Source of the DNA: Halomonas salipaludis
Lineage (GTDB): Bacteria > Pseudomonadota > Gammaproteobacteria > Pseudomonadales > Halomonadaceae
NCBI RefSeq assembly: GCF_002286975.1
Contig: NZ_NSKB01000004.1
Location: 496,001-560,000 of the forward strand
DNA length: 64,000 bases
Reading direction: 5' to 3'
A model generated the notes under the pieces. It ran no database searches, was not told the origin of the DNA, and saw only the letters and a list, made by a program, of their open reading frames with translations. The translations under genes and the position numbers were made by a program. Below, one piece after another: positions 1 through 9,431 of this stretch. Positions within the stretch are counted from its first letter, which is position 1. Each line of letters starts with the position of its first letter.

Positions 1-327
1 AGGCTGCTGCTCGGCCTTGTCGAGGGCATCGCAGACCATGCGCAGCAGCGCACGCCGCTCATCGCTGAGCGAGGTGTCGCTAGCGGCCAGGGCGCGCAGT
101 TGCGCGACGCCAAGCAGGCGTGCAAGCAGCACGACACCAGCGGTGTCCAGCCTCTGCACCTGGGCAAGCTCGAGCGTTTCAGCTCCCCGCCAGCGCTCGA
201 CCTCTCGGCACAGTGTGGCGTAATGGGCCAGCGTCCAATCGCCCGCTGCTGCCAGACGCTCCTCTCCATCGACACGCTGCAAGATTCCTGGGGTGCTTTC
301 AGATGGCCCTGCTATTGCCTTAGGCAT
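1..327 (-). CDS. MlaE-family ABC transporter permease with N-terminal STAS-like domain (partial, runs off the left edge)
   Basis: The leftward frame is open from an ATG at 327 to the window edge, giving 109 codons. The visible part reads as the STAS-like N-terminal domain found on some MlaE-type lipid-transport permeases: a GDWTL stretch near residue 32 and an LDTAGVVLLARLL stretch near residue 65. The membrane domain would lie outside the window. An AGCAGG ribosome binding site sits 9 nt before this ATG. A second in-frame ATG lies 9 nt further upstream, but its binding site would be too close. The assignment rests on the domain pattern of a fragment, so family is fairly sure and exact role (phospholipid or toluene-tolerance type transport) is inferred. 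Confidence 0.6.
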   Translation of the reverse strand, partial: MPKAIAGPSESTPGILQRVDGEERLAAAGDWTLAHYATLCREVERWRGAETLELAQVQRLDTAGVVLLARLLGVAQLRALAASDTSLSDERRALLRMVCDALDKAEQQP

Positions 328-494
328 TATCGACATCCTGCTGCGTGTGATGTGACGGTATTAACCGACAGTCAGCCACTGAAAGCGAAGTGGCCATAGT
401 GCTCCCTGTGAGTTATAGAACGAGTGTCTGACGTGCGGCTGTAACACCATGAGGAAACCGCAGAAAAGGTATCACGACGCAAGCTCAGTCTCCT

Positions 495-880
495 AGAACT
501 GCCGAGGACCTGTAGAACATCAGTAAGGCTTGCAAGGTGATGGGCCACCCCCGACAGCAATCCTATGAAATTAGATCTAACTATCAAACCTTCGCTCCGG
601 GGGGATGATCGACAAGTTCTATGGGTGTCGAAGGCATCCGTGGATACCATGACTTGCTGACACGCTATGAGACCTCCCGCGCTTAGAACGGGCCACAGGC
701 GGGTAGAAGACAGAACTGGCCGATGACCAGGTGCGTCACCTCGAGCAGTTCAGTCCCGAGTAGCGATACCCCATATCGAGGTCCATCACACAAGTGAGCT
801 TATGATAGTCGACACTTACTTCGTCAGCACGCGCAAAGGCGTAGGCAGGGTCTACGTGCCGCGTTTCCAGGGAAATATTC
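495..880 (+). pseudogene. Decayed IS481-type transposase remnant
   Basis: Translating forward from about 495 gives NISKACKVMGHPRQQSYEIR followed by NYQTF, which resembles the N-terminal helix-turn-helix part of a group of IS481-family transposases. In-frame stops occur within it. After frame changes the reading continues as a [24 protein letters not shown]-like segment near 690-770 and then as VDTYFVSTRKGVGRVYV near 808-860, matching the start of the DDE integrase core. The fragment is therefore broken by at least two stops and two frameshifts and lacks most of the catalytic domain. No terminal repeats were identified. The whole 330-919 interval contains no intact gene. Confidence 0.6.
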
Positions 881-919
881 GATTAATCATGAGTAAGCTG
901 CACATGTGTCAACCCCATG

Positions 920-1852
920 TCATTCTCGGTAGGTCAGACCGGCGCCAGTAACGCTGACTCGAGTTCCGCCCTGGCCTCTTACAATCGACTCAATATCAGT
1001 CAATGTGCCGATTACGGCTTCGTTGCCAGTGTTTCTAGCAAAATCACAGGCGGCTTCTATTTTGGGCCCCATGGAACCGGCCGCAAATTGCATGTTATCC
1101 AGTATATCTGGATGAGCACTAGCGATTGCCTTGTGGTTTGGTCCATTCCAATCGATATAGGCTGCATCGACGTCTGTGGCAATCACCAGTAAGTCGGCAT
1201 TCAACTGCTCGGCCAGAAGGGCCGAGCAAAGATCTTTATCAATGACCGCCTCGATCCCACGCAGCTGGCGATTACCATCATAGATGGTGGGAATACCTCC
1301 ACCCCCGGCGCAGATGACAATAGTACCCTTTTCCAACAGCCATCGAATCGGTTGAGCTTCGAATATCCTTTTTGGCTTTGGGCTTGGCACCACGCGTCGA
1401 AAATTCTCTCCGTCAGGTGCAATGTTCCACCCTTTTTCCTCTGCTAGACGCTCAGCCTCCTCCGCGGAATAAACCGGGCCGATAGGCTTACTAGGATGCT
1501 GGAAAGCCGGATCATCTTCTGACACCTCAACCTGAGTCAGCAAAGTGGCAAAAGGCACGTCGAAAGGGAGCAAGTTTCCGAGCTCCTGCTCGATCAGGTA
1601 ACCAATCATGCCTTCCGTTTGAGCGCCAAGCACATCTAGCGGGTAAGGACTGACATCCGTGCAGGCAGCCCCTTGTAGCGCCAACAAACCAATCTGTGGC
1701 CCATTACCATGGGCGATAATGAGCTCATTTCCCGAGGCTACCCTAGCAATTTGTTCGCAAGCAATTCGCACATTGGCGCGCTGTGCATCTGCCGTCATTG
1801 GCTCGCCACGTCGCAAAAGCGCGTTACCGCCCAGAGCAATTACGATACGCAT
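920..1852 (-). CDS. arcC: Carbamate kinase
   Basis: A 310-residue protein beginning [18 protein letters not shown], the N-terminal nucleotide-binding signature of carbamate kinases. Later landmarks include AHGNGPQIG near residue 48, a Gly-rich CAGGGGIPT loop near 180 and ATDVDAAY near 225. It makes ATP and ammonia/CO2 from carbamoyl phosphate and ADP in the cytoplasm, the energy-yielding last step of the arginine deiminase pathway. It is the distal gene of the leftward arc operon, 21 bp after arcB. Length is normal for the family. The neighbouring arcB carries a nonsense codon, so carbamoyl phosphate supply from this operon may be compromised. Confidence 0.95.
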   Translation of the reverse strand: MRIVIALGGNALLRRGEPMTADAQRANVRIACEQIARVASGNELIIAHGNGPQIGLLALQGAACTDVSPYPLDVLGAQTEGMIGYLIEQELGNLLPFDVPFATLLTQVEVSEDDPAFQHPSKPIGPVYSAEEAERLAEEKGWNIAPDGENFRRVVPSPKPKRIFEAQPIRWLLEKGTIVICAGGGGIPTIYDGNRQLRGIEAVIDKDLCSALLAEQLNADLLVIATDVDAAYIDWNGPNHKAIASAHPDILDNMQFAAGSMGPKIEAACDFARNTGNEAVIGTLTDIESIVRGQGGTRVSVTGAGLTYRE

Positions 1853-1873
1853 ACGTTGATCCTTGATGCTGAA

Positions 1874-2884
1874 CTATAGCCCACCAAGCGTGGCCACCAG
1901 TACACCCTTGATGGTATGCATTCGATTTTCCGCCTGTTCGAATGCTATACAGGCTGGTGACTCGAATACCTCTTCTGTAACTTCAATACCTTGAGCAAGA
2001 TAAGGGTACTGATCGGCAATCTGCCTGCCTATCTTGGTCTCGGAATTGTGGAAAGCAGGCAAGCAATGCATAAATTTTACCCGAGGATTACCGCTGGCCT
2101 CCATTAATTCTTTATTTACCTGATAGGGCAGCAGTAATTGTATTCTTTCGCGCCAGGTTTCGACAGGCTCGCCCATAGAAACCCATACATCGGTATGGAT
2201 AAAATCTACACCCTCTACAGCCTCTACAGGGTCTTCGGTTAGTAGAATCTTGGCCCCACTCTCATCGGCAAAACGTTGACAATCTTCCAAATGTAGCTTG
2301 TTCGGCCAAAGCGACTTGGGAGCGGCTATCCGTACGTCCATGCCCAGTTTGGCACCGATAAGCAGCAGAGAATTTCCCATGTTGTTATGGGCGTCCCCCA
2401 CATAGGCATAACGAATCTCATGTAGCGCCTTATCGCTATGCTCCTGCATGGTCATGACATCGGCCTACATCTGAGTCGGGTGATACTCCTCAGTCAGCCC
2501 GTTGTACACAGGCACACCCGCGTATTGTGCGAGTTCTTCAACTACCTCCTGCTTGAAGCCCCGGTATTCGATCGCATCATACATACGGCCCAGGACACGA
2601 GCAGTGTCTTTCATGCTCTCCTTATGACCGATTTGCGACGAACTCGGATCTATAAAGGTAACGTTTGCTCCTTGATCATATGCTGCCACTTCGAAGGCGC
2701 AACGTGTACGAGTCGAGGTCTTCTCGAAGATGAGGGCGATATTCTTCCCCTTGAGACGCTGCTGCTCACTACCTGCATATTTCGCTCTTTTAAGGTCTCT
2801 AGAGAGATCCAGAAGAAATCGCAGCTCTCGTTCACTGTGATGCATCAAGCTGAGCAAGCTGTGTTGATGAAGGTTGAGTGACAT
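1874..2884 (-). pseudogene. arcB: Catabolic ornithine carbamoyltransferase, interrupted by an in-frame amber codon
   Basis: Reading from the ATG at 2884 (AAGGGG binding site upstream) gives a 337-codon frame of normal ArcB length. It has the carbamoyl-phosphate motif STRTR near residue 56, the HPTQM motif at 135-139 and HCLPAFHN near 270. Codon 140, directly after HPTQM, is TAG (2465-2467); homologues have Leu here, one base change from TTG. The frame continues without shift as [10 protein letters not shown] and runs to a normal C-terminus. ArcB converts citrulline and phosphate to ornithine and carbamoyl phosphate. As written the product would stop at 139 residues, before the ornithine-binding domain. 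A sequencing error, suppression or a true loss-of-function mutation are all possible. Confidence 0.9.
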
Positions 2885-2898
2885 GTAGAGCCCCTTCT

Positions 2899-4146
2899 TC
2901 AGTAATCGACTGGGTCGCGCAGGATGGGGCACGTCATACAGTGTCCACCGCCACGCCCCCGCCCCAGTTCGCTGGCATCGATAGTGATCACCTCCACGCC
3001 GGCCTTGCGCAACAGGGTATTGGTATAGGTATTGCGGTCATAGCCAATCACCACACCAGGTTCAAGCGCGACGACGTTATTGCCATCGTCCCACTGTTCC
3101 CGCTCCGACTCGAACCAGTCCCCCCCGGTCTCTACCACTCGCAGTTTCTTCAAGCCGAGAGCCTCAGCAACCACGTCCAGAAACGGCTGGGGCTCCCGGC
3201 GTAGATCCATGCCACCAGGTTTGCTCTGATCCGGGCGCAAGCTGAACGCTACAATCCCCTTCACCACTTCGGGAAAAATTGTTACCAGATCACGATCACA
3301 GAAACTGAATACGGTATCGAGGTGCATAGCTGCACGGGATCTCGGCAGCCCGGCGACGATGATACGATCAGCGGCTTCAGCCTCGAATAGTGCTTGTGCC
3401 AGTTGACCGATAGCCTGCCGCGATGTGCGCTCGCCCATTCCGATCAAGACGACCCCCTTGCCAAGCGGCATGACGTCGCCGCCTTCCAGGGTAGCCATGC
3501 CATGATAGCGTTCCGGATCACCATACCAGACTCGATACTCTTCATTGGCAAAGTCAGAGTGAAAACGGTAGATGGCAGTCGTCAACAGCGTTTCCTGGCG
3601 CCGAGCTTCCCAGTACATCGGATTCAGTGTGACGCCACCATGGATCCAGCATGTCGTGTCACGGGTAAAGATAGTGTTCGGTAATGGCGGCAACAGGAAA
3701 CTCGAATGTCCCAGGTAGTCGCGAAACATTTTGAGCACTTCCGCACCTTCTGTCCCTGGTAGGTCGCCACCTGAGACACCGCCGATCAGATACTCGGCAA
3801 GCTGTCGTGACTCCATTTCATCGAGCCAACTCCGCATCTCGTTCATCAGTCCGACTCCGACGAGGTTAGCGGTGATCTTGCGGTCCAGGATCCACTGCCT
3901 GGCCTCGGGAAGCTTCAGTGTTTCGGTCAGCAGGTTATGCATTTCCAGCACTTCCACACCGCGCTCACGCATCTTGGTCACGAAGTCGAAATGATCTCGT
4001 TTGGCCTGACTCACCCACAGAACATCATCAAACAAAAGATCATCGCAATTACTTGGTGTCAGGCGCTGGTGAGCCAAGCCCGGTGAACACACCATTACCT
4101 TATGAAGCTTCCCAACTTCGGAATGCACCCCTAATTGGATAGACAT
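2899..4146 (-). CDS. arcA: Arginine deiminase
   Basis: A 415-residue protein when started at [12 protein letters not shown], chosen because an AAGGAGA binding site lies 7 nt before this ATG; an ATG 18 nt upstream is also in frame. Guanidino-group-modifying fold signatures are intact: FTRDTTCW near residue 180, HLDTVF near 278 and the catalytic cysteine in GGGHCMTCP near the C-terminus. It hydrolyses L-arginine to citrulline and ammonia in the cytoplasm. It is the second gene of the arc operon, 15 bp before arcB and about 113 bp after the transporter gene. Expression is probably anaerobic, from the ANR box upstream of the operon. Confidence 0.96.
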   Translation of the reverse strand: MSIQLGVHSEVGKLHKVMVCSPGLAHQRLTPSNCDDLLFDDVLWVSQAKRDHFDFVTKMRERGVEVLEMHNLLTETLKLPEARQWILDRKITANLVGVGLMNEMRSWLDEMESRQLAEYLIGGVSGGDLPGTEGAEVLKMFRDYLGHSSFLLPPLPNTIFTRDTTCWIHGGVTLNPMYWEARRQETLLTTAIYRFHSDFANEEYRVWYGDPERYHGMATLEGGDVMPLGKGVVLIGMGERTSRQAIGQLAQALFEAEAADRIIVAGLPRSRAAMHLDTVFSFCDRDLVTIFPEVVKGIVAFSLRPDQSKPGGMDLRREPQPFLDVVAEALGLKKLRVVETGGDWFESEREQWDDGNNVVALEPGVVIGYDRNTYTNTLLRKAGVEVITIDASELGRGRGGGHCMTCPILRDPVDY

Positions 4147-4259
4147 TTGCGTCTCCTTCCGCATATTGCAAATTTTGGCCTAGTGCGGCTTCTTGCCGTA
4201 AAAACAGCCAGAATATGGCCAGGCACCTTGGTTTACCCAGCCAGGGATGATGGGCTAGC

Positions 4260-5699
4260 TCAACCAAGCATGGCCGCCAAGCTGAGACACGCTAAAACAA
4301 TGGCAGTGAGAATCAGCAGCAGCGGCCACATGAAGCGCAGCCAGCGCTCGTAAGGAACGCGTGCTATTGCAAGCGCCCCCATGACCACAGCGAAGGTCGG
4401 ATTGATCAGGTTCACCAGCCCATTTGCCGACTGATAAGCGGTTACTACCAGGCTTCGCCCCACCCCGGCGAAATCCGCCATGGGTGCCATAACCGGCATA
4501 CTCATCACGGCCAAGCCGGATGAGGAGGGTACGAAGAACGACATCATCACCTGCAGCCAGTACATGACATTGATGAAGGCGACATTAGAGAGGCCACCCA
4601 CCCGCTCCTCTGACCAGTGTAGAAGGGTATCGGTGATGAGACCGGCATCCATGATAACCACGATGCCCCTTGCCAGGCCGATGATCAAAGCCACACCCAG
4701 CAGCTCCTTGGCGCCACCGACAAACGACTCCACGAAGCGCGATTCACCCAGCCTCGCCACGACCCCGACGACCAGGCTGGACGCCAGGAATAGCGCCGTC
4801 ATCTCGCCCATCCACCATCCCGCCATCAGCACCCCCCAGACCATGATCAAGAAGGTGACAGCAAACAGCACTAGTACCAGCTTGCGGATACGTGTAAACG
4901 GTAGGCTCTCCTGACTTCTCTGGCTCAGAAAATACTCGCGATCCGCTTCAGTCTGGTCACTGACAATCGAGAGTTCGGGATGTCTTTTCACCCTGGCCGC
5001 ATATCGCATCACGTAGAGCACAGTGGCCACGAAACACAGCAGGAGAATCAGCAGTCTCAGTGCTAGGCCATCGGTGAAGGGTATGCCCGCGGCATCGGAG
5101 GCGATAACAGTAGCGAAGGCGTTGACGGTTGATCCCAACACTCCGACACCGGCCCCCAACAGGATGATGGCAACAGCCGTCACCGAGTCATAGCCCGCAG
5201 CAATGATGATTGGAATCAGCAGCATATAGAAGGCCAGCGTCTCTTCGGCCATTCCATAGGTGGTGCCCCCGAGAGCGAACAGGCCCATCAAAAGCGGAAT
5301 CATCCATTTTTCATGCCCAGCCATACGCTTCATGGCACGAGTGATGCCTGCATCGATAGCACCGGTAGCCGTTACCACGCCGATAAAGCCCCCGATGATC
5401 AGAACGAAGAGGGCAACATCGATCGCGTTGGCTTCATAGCTTCCTGGATCGTAGAGCCCTGCGATGGGTGCCATCAGCACATCCCAGACATTCTGTGGGT
5501 TGGCTTCCACCTGCTGATAGCTGCCCACGACCGTGACATCTCGATCCAGCGTCTCGTCGTATTCCCGAGCATACTGGCCTGCCGGCACAATCCAGGTCAG
5601 CACTGCAGCCAGGATCGTCAGACCGAAGAGAATCGAGAAGGCTGTAGGAAACCGAAACTTCTTATCGTCTTTTCTGATTTCCACTTCCGCGTTATCCAT
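4260..5699 (-). CDS. YfcC-family membrane transporter, probable arginine/ornithine carrier of the arc operon
   Basis: A 479-residue inner-membrane protein with a short charged N-terminus (KDDKKFRFPTAF) and about 11-12 hydrophobic segments, matching the YfcC/basic amino acid antiporter-like family. Landmarks include FGLTILAAVLTWIVPAGQY near residue 25 and FALGGTTYGMAEETLAF near 140. It is the first gene of the leftward arc operon and occupies the position of arcD in the classical arcDABC order, so a role in arginine uptake and ornithine export is inferred from context. It is not the APC-type ArcD. A GGAGGGGG binding site precedes the ATG. Confidence 0.8.
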   Translation of the reverse strand: MDNAEVEIRKDDKKFRFPTAFSILFGLTILAAVLTWIVPAGQYAREYDETLDRDVTVVGSYQQVEANPQNVWDVLMAPIAGLYDPGSYEANAIDVALFVLIIGGFIGVVTATGAIDAGITRAMKRMAGHEKWMIPLLMGLFALGGTTYGMAEETLAFYMLLIPIIIAAGYDSVTAVAIILLGAGVGVLGSTVNAFATVIASDAAGIPFTDGLALRLLILLLCFVATVLYVMRYAARVKRHPELSIVSDQTEADREYFLSQRSQESLPFTRIRKLVLVLFAVTFLIMVWGVLMAGWWMGEMTALFLASSLVVGVVARLGESRFVESFVGGAKELLGVALIIGLARGIVVIMDAGLITDTLLHWSEERVGGLSNVAFINVMYWLQVMMSFFVPSSSGLAVMSMPVMAPMADFAGVGRSLVVTAYQSANGLVNLINPTFAVVMGALAIARVPYERWLRFMWPLLLILTAIVLACLSLAAMLG

Positions 5700-5778
5700 G
5701 CCCCCTCCTTAATTATCGTGCGATATCGCCATGAAGAGTCGCAATCGGACCGCTGTCACGGCGCAAAGCATCAACAAC

Positions 5779-5804
5779 CCTAGAGTTGTTATCTGAACTC
5801 TAGG
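5779..5804. promoter_or_regulatory. Perfect 9-bp inverted repeat in the arc promoter region
   Basis: CCTAGAGTT and AACTCTAGG are separated by 8 nt. The repeat covers the place where a -10 hexamer (TAGAGT on the minus strand) would fall if the ANR box at 5825 activates from position -41.5. It may be an operator for a second regulator of the arc operon, or a stem-loop at the 5' end of the transcript. The binding protein is unknown. Confidence 0.45.
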
Positions 5805-5824
5805 CCAAGAGTGCTAAAAGGAAA

Positions 5825-5838
5825 TTGATACACATCAA
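5825..5838. promoter_or_regulatory. FNR/ANR box upstream of the arc operon
   Basis: TTGATACACATCAA is a perfect match to the TTGAT-N4-ATCAA consensus of FNR/ANR-type oxygen-sensing activators. It lies 126 bp upstream of the first arc gene. Centred at 5831.5, a class II promoter would start near 5790 with a TAGAGT -10 element. Anaerobic activation of arginine deiminase operons by ANR is well established in pseudomonads. Confidence 0.85.
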
Positions 5839-5935
5839 AGAAACCAACGAACGTATGACTAAGCTCAGAGTCGCCTCGCATGACGCTAGCCGTCATCAAT
5901 GGCCCCGCGCCTGGTGCCGCAGGGTTGACTCGCAG

Positions 5936-6589
5936 TCAGGTGTGGGGACGATTCTGCAACAGCGCCACATCGGCGGCAGGAAACACAACGCTCATGCCCA
6001 GATGCTCGGCCAGCCATTCGAAGGTAGCTTCACTGTAGAAGCATACATGGGTGGGGTCGAGGATATAGTGCCAGCCGGCGAAGGCCGCGTGGCTGATCGG
6101 ACGCTTGGTCATCAGCCCAAGCCAGCCGCCGGGGCGCAGTAGCGCCACCAGCCGCTCGAGTTCGCGGCCGGGGGCCGCCAGGTGCTCGACCACCTCGGTG
6201 GCGGTGATGAAGTCGTACTCCCCCGCCAGCACCGCGCTGTCCGGCGCATAGTAGGGATCATAGATGGCCATCGGGTGGCCGGCCTCCTCGAACATCACCG
6301 ACAACGTCGGCCCCGGGCCGCTGCCGAAGTCGAGGCCGCAGGCCCCGGGGGCGAGCTCGGCGGCCAGCGGCGTGAACAGCCGCGACAGGAAACGCCGGTA
6401 ACCGGCGTCATCCGGCGAGTTCTGGTGCTGGTCGTAGACCGCGCGCTCCTCTGACGGTGCCAGGTGGAAGGCAGGCGGCACGAAGATCAGCGCGCAACGC
6501 GGGCACTGCAAGTAGTCGCGCCGCTTGTCGCGGTGATAGTGGCTGCAGTGGGCGGCACCGCACAGCGGGCAGGTGGGGCTCTCGGTCAT
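5936..6589 (-). CDS. Class I SAM-dependent methyltransferase with N-terminal zinc-ribbon-like motif
   Basis: A 217-residue cytoplasmic protein. The N-terminus has CPLCGAAHC and CPRCAL, two CxxC pairs likely to bind zinc. A Rossmann methyltransferase domain follows, with the SAM motif LDFGSGPGP near residue 85, an acidic residue after strand 2 (AIYDPYY) and ATEVVEHL near 130. The pattern matches methyltransferases of the Methyltransf_23 group with a zinc-ribbon prefix. The substrate cannot be read from sequence. It is transcribed leftward, alone, downstream of nothing closely coupled, and shares a promoter interval with the rightward DUF4870 gene at 6669. Confidence 0.8.
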   Translation of the reverse strand: MTESPTCPLCGAAHCSHYHRDKRRDYLQCPRCALIFVPPAFHLAPSEERAVYDQHQNSPDDAGYRRFLSRLFTPLAAELAPGACGLDFGSGPGPTLSVMFEEAGHPMAIYDPYYAPDSAVLAGEYDFITATEVVEHLAAPGRELERLVALLRPGGWLGLMTKRPISHAAFAGWHYILDPTHVCFYSEATFEWLAEHLGMSVVFPAADVALLQNRPHT

Positions 6590-6668
6590 AGCGGCGGCTC
6601 GGTGCTGTCATCGACGGTTGTGGCAGGTATCATGAAGGCCCCCATGGTAACGCCTCAAGGATGACCCG

Positions 6669-7046
6669 ATGAATGATACCGTCACGCCAGAGCCCAACCC
6701 GGTCGAACCGTCGAACGGGCCGGATACCACCATCCCCATCGTGGTTTATGTGCTGCACCTGGCGGGAATCGCCACCGGCGGGCTGACCTCGCTGATCGGC
6801 GTGGTAATCGCATACGTCTACCGCGGCAAGGGCCCTGACTGGCTCGACGAACACTACCGCTTTCAGATCCGCACCTTCTGGATCTCGCTGGTCTACTTCC
6901 TGCTGGCCGGCATTCTGACCCTGATCGCCATCGGCTTCGTGCTATGGCTGGCGGTGGTAGTGTGGCTGGTGATTCGCTGCGTCAAGGGCATCAAGGCCCT
7001 ACAGGCCCAGCGCGCCCCGGACAACGTCGACACCTGGCTGTTCTGA
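6669..7046 (+). CDS. DUF4870 / Tic20-like small membrane protein
   Basis: A 125-residue protein with a proline-rich N-terminus of about 22 residues and three hydrophobic segments: near 25-50 (IPIVVYVLHLAGIATGG onward), 70-88 and 90-108. The phrase GPDWLDEHYRFQIRTFW between segments is typical of the DUF4870 family. It is an inner-membrane protein of unknown function. It lies 3 bp before the acyltransferase gene at 7050, so the two are probably co-transcribed. No catalytic motif is visible. Confidence 0.8.
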   Translation: MNDTVTPEPNPVEPSNGPDTTIPIVVYVLHLAGIATGGLTSLIGVVIAYVYRGKGPDWLDEHYRFQIRTFWISLVYFLLAGILTLIAIGFVLWLAVVVWLVIRCVKGIKALQAQRAPDNVDTWLF

Positions 7047-7049
7047 CCC

Positions 7050-7982
7050 ATGAGTCGCAAGCCACGCTCCAGTGCTTCGCCGCTGCAGGCCAAACTGATT
7101 GCCGGGATCTGGCGCAGCCTGGCCGGCTGCCGCCTGGGCCTACTGTGGCGGCTGGCGCGCATCGCCGGACCGCTGGTACACCGTTTCAGCCGTCGCGAGC
7201 GCGAGGTCACCGAGATCAACCTGGCCGAAGTCTACCCCGAGCAGAGCGACGCCGAGCGCCGTCGGCTAGCCCGCAGTAGCCTCGCCCACTCCACCGCCAC
7301 CATGCTCGAGCTGGGCTTCGCCTGGATGGCCGAGCCAGGCCGCGTGGAGCGCTCGATCATCGACGTCCACGGTCGCGAGCTGCTCGATGACGCCCGCGCC
7401 GAGGGCCGCGGGGTGATCGTGCTGGCGCCCCACTTCGGCAACTGGGAGGTGCTCAACTTCTGGCTGTCGAGCCACTTCCCGTTCACCGCCATGTACGAGC
7501 CCCCCAAGATCGAGCGCCTCGACCCGGTGATCCGCCACGGCCGCGAACGCATGGGCGCCAGCCTGGTGCCCACCAACCCGCGCGGCGTGGCGGCGCTGCT
7601 CAAGGCGCTCAAGCGCAGCGAAGCGGTGGGCATCTTGCCCGACCAGGAGCCGGACTGGGGCAGCGGCGTGTTCGCCCCCTTCTACGGCCGCCTGGCCTAT
7701 ACCGCCACCCTGCTGCCCAAGCTGGTCGCCCGCACCCAGGCGCGGGTGGTCACCGGGGTCGCGCAGCGGGTACCGGGCAAGGGCTTCGTGATCCACTTCC
7801 TGGCCGCCGACGCACGAGTCTACGAGACCGACGAGACCGCTTCGGCGGCCGGCGTCAACGCCTGCGTGGAGGCCGCCATTGCCCTGGAACCGGCCCAGTA
7901 CCAGTGGGAATACAAGCGCTACCGCAAGGTGATCCAGGAGCAGCAGGGGCACCCCGACCACCCCTCATTCCGGCTTTATTGA
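7050..7982 (+). CDS. Lysophospholipid/lipid A acyltransferase (LpxL/HtrB family)
   Basis: A 310-residue protein with a hydrophobic, basic N-terminus that should anchor it at the inner membrane. The acyltransferase motif HFGNWEV (HX4E) is near residue 129, MYEPPKIERLD near 150 and LPDQEPDWGSGVFAPFYGR near 197. These are the landmarks of late lipid A acyltransferases, which transfer a fatty acyl chain from acyl-ACP onto Kdo2-lipid IVA or a related lipid. Which acyl position it modifies cannot be told. It follows the DUF4870 gene by 3 bp. Its last 18 bp overlap the convergent manC gene, so both stop codons lie inside the other gene. Confidence 0.88.
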   Translation: MSRKPRSSASPLQAKLIAGIWRSLAGCRLGLLWRLARIAGPLVHRFSRREREVTEINLAEVYPEQSDAERRRLARSSLAHSTATMLELGFAWMAEPGRVERSIIDVHGRELLDDARAEGRGVIVLAPHFGNWEVLNFWLSSHFPFTAMYEPPKIERLDPVIRHGRERMGASLVPTNPRGVAALLKALKRSEAVGILPDQEPDWGSGVFAPFYGRLAYTATLLPKLVARTQARVVTGVAQRVPGKGFVIHFLAADARVYETDETASAAGVNACVEAAIALEPAQYQWEYKRYRKVIQEQQGHPDHPSFRLY

Positions 7983-9431
7983 GCCGTCACTCCTGCCGTA
8001 TAGATCTTCAAACCGCACGATATCGTCCTCTCCCAGGTAGCTGCCCGACTGCACCTCGATCAGCTCTAGCGGGATCTTGCCGGGATTCTCCAGACGGTGG
8101 GTGGCGCCGATGGGGATATAGGTCGACTGGTTCTCGCTGAGCATGAATTCGCGGTCATCGAGGGTCACCCTGGCGGTGCCGCTGACCACTACCCAGTGTT
8201 CGGCGCGGTGATGGTGCAGCTGCCGCGAGAGGCGCGCCCCCGGCGCCACCGTGATGTGCTTGACCTGATAGCGCTGGCCGCGCTCGATGGCCTGGTAACT
8301 GCCCCAGGGGCGATGTACCCGCGGATGCTCGATCGGCTCGTCGCGCCCCGCCGCCAGCAGCCCCTCGACCAGTGTCTTGACCTCCTGGCTGCGCCGACGA
8401 TCCGCCACCAGCACCGCATCCTGGGTCACGACGATCACCAGGTCCTCGACCCCCAGCGCACTGACCAGGCGCTGCTCGGCGTGCACCAGCAGCCCGCGGC
8501 AGTCGTGCAGCTGCACATCGCCGCTGAGCGCATTGCCGCGCTCATCCTTGATGCTGGCCTCCCACAGCGCCTGGAACCCGCCGATATCCGACCAGCCGGC
8601 GTCCAGCGGTACCACTGCCGCGCGGCTGGCATGCTCCATCACCGCATAATCGATGGAGTCGGCAGGGCTTGCCCGGAACGCCTCGGCATCGAGGCGCAGG
8701 AAGTCGAGGTCCTCGCGGGCAGCGTCCAGTGCGGCGCGGCAAGCGGCGAGCATGGCCGGCTGACGCGCTGCCAGCTCGTCGAGGTAGCGTGAGGCGCGGA
8801 ACACGAACATGCCGCTGTTCCACAGGTAGTCGCCGCTGGCCAGATACGCCTCGGCGGTGGCGCGCTCGGGTTTCTCGACGAAGCGCGACAAGCGGTACCC
8901 CGCCGCCCCCAGCGGCTCGCCGCGCTGCACATAGCCGTAGCCGGTCTCGGCGTATTCGGGCACCACGCCGAAAGTTACCAGCTCACCGCTTTCCGCCAGG
9001 CTCGCCGCCGCCGCCACGCTCGAGCGGAACGCCTGGGCGTCACGGATCAGGTGGTCGGCGGGCAGCACCAGCAGCAGCGGATCGCCGCCGTCGCGACACG
9101 CATGAAGCGCCGCGCAGGCGATCGCCGGGGCGGTATTGCGCCCCTCCGGCTCGAGCAGCAGGGTGGCATCGTCGATACCGGCCTCGCGCAGCTGCTCGGC
9201 GAGCAGGAAGCGATGCGGCTCGCTGCCCACCACCAGCGCCGGCGCCAAGCGCAAGCCAGCCAGGCGCGTCAGGGTCTGCTGCAGCAGGCTGCGGGGGGCA
9301 GCGTCGTCGTCCTGCCCACCCGGCAACCCACCCAGCGCCAGGAACTGCTTGGGGTAGTGCTGGCGCGACAGCGGCCACAGCCGGCTGCCGCTGCCGCCGG
9401 CGAGAATCACCGGGGTCAAGGACTCGCTCAT
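7965..9431 (-). CDS. manC: Mannose-1-phosphate guanylyltransferase / mannose-6-phosphate isomerase
   Basis: A 488-residue bifunctional enzyme. The N-terminal nucleotidyltransferase domain starts VILAGGSGSRLWPLSR and has the PKQFL signature near residue 29 and FVEKPERA near 180. A C-terminal cupin carries RPWGSYQAIERGQRYQVKHI near 365 and the isomerase motif region SENQSTYIPIGATHRLENPG near 440. It makes GDP-mannose for surface polysaccharides. It overlaps the upstream membrane sulfatase-fold gene by 4 bp (ATGA), so the two are translationally coupled. It converges with the acyltransferase gene with an 18-bp overlap. Confidence 0.93.
   Translation of the reverse strand: MSESLTPVILAGGSGSRLWPLSRQHYPKQFLALGGLPGGQDDDAAPRSLLQQTLTRLAGLRLAPALVVGSEPHRFLLAEQLREAGIDDATLLLEPEGRNTAPAIACAALHACRDGGDPLLLVLPADHLIRDAQAFRSSVAAAASLAESGELVTFGVVPEYAETGYGYVQRGEPLGAAGYRLSRFVEKPERATAEAYLASGDYLWNSGMFVFRASRYLDELAARQPAMLAACRAALDAAREDLDFLRLDAEAFRASPADSIDYAVMEHASRAAVVPLDAGWSDIGGFQALWEASIKDERGNALSGDVQLHDCRGLLVHAEQRLVSALGVEDLVIVVTQDAVLVADRRRSQEVKTLVEGLLAAGRDEPIEHPRVHRPWGSYQAIERGQRYQVKHITVAPGARLSRQLHHHRAEHWVVVSGTARVTLDDREFMLSENQSTYIPIGATHRLENPGKIPLELIEVQSGSYLGEDDIVRFEDLYGRSDGSIKPE

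Noticed and set aside
372-650. 92-residue leftward frame between the permease and the IS481 remnant
   Set aside because: It lies antisense to recognisable transposase remains and has no family similarity or binding site.
2465-2467. UAG in arcB as a recoded (pyrrolysine or readthrough) codon
   Set aside because: No recoding machinery or stem-loop is visible, and Leu is the conserved residue; a point mutation or sequencing error is simpler.
4165-4259. Possible terminator between the arc transporter gene and arcA
   Set aside because: Only a 5-6 bp imperfect GCGGC/GCCGT stem was found, too weak to call.
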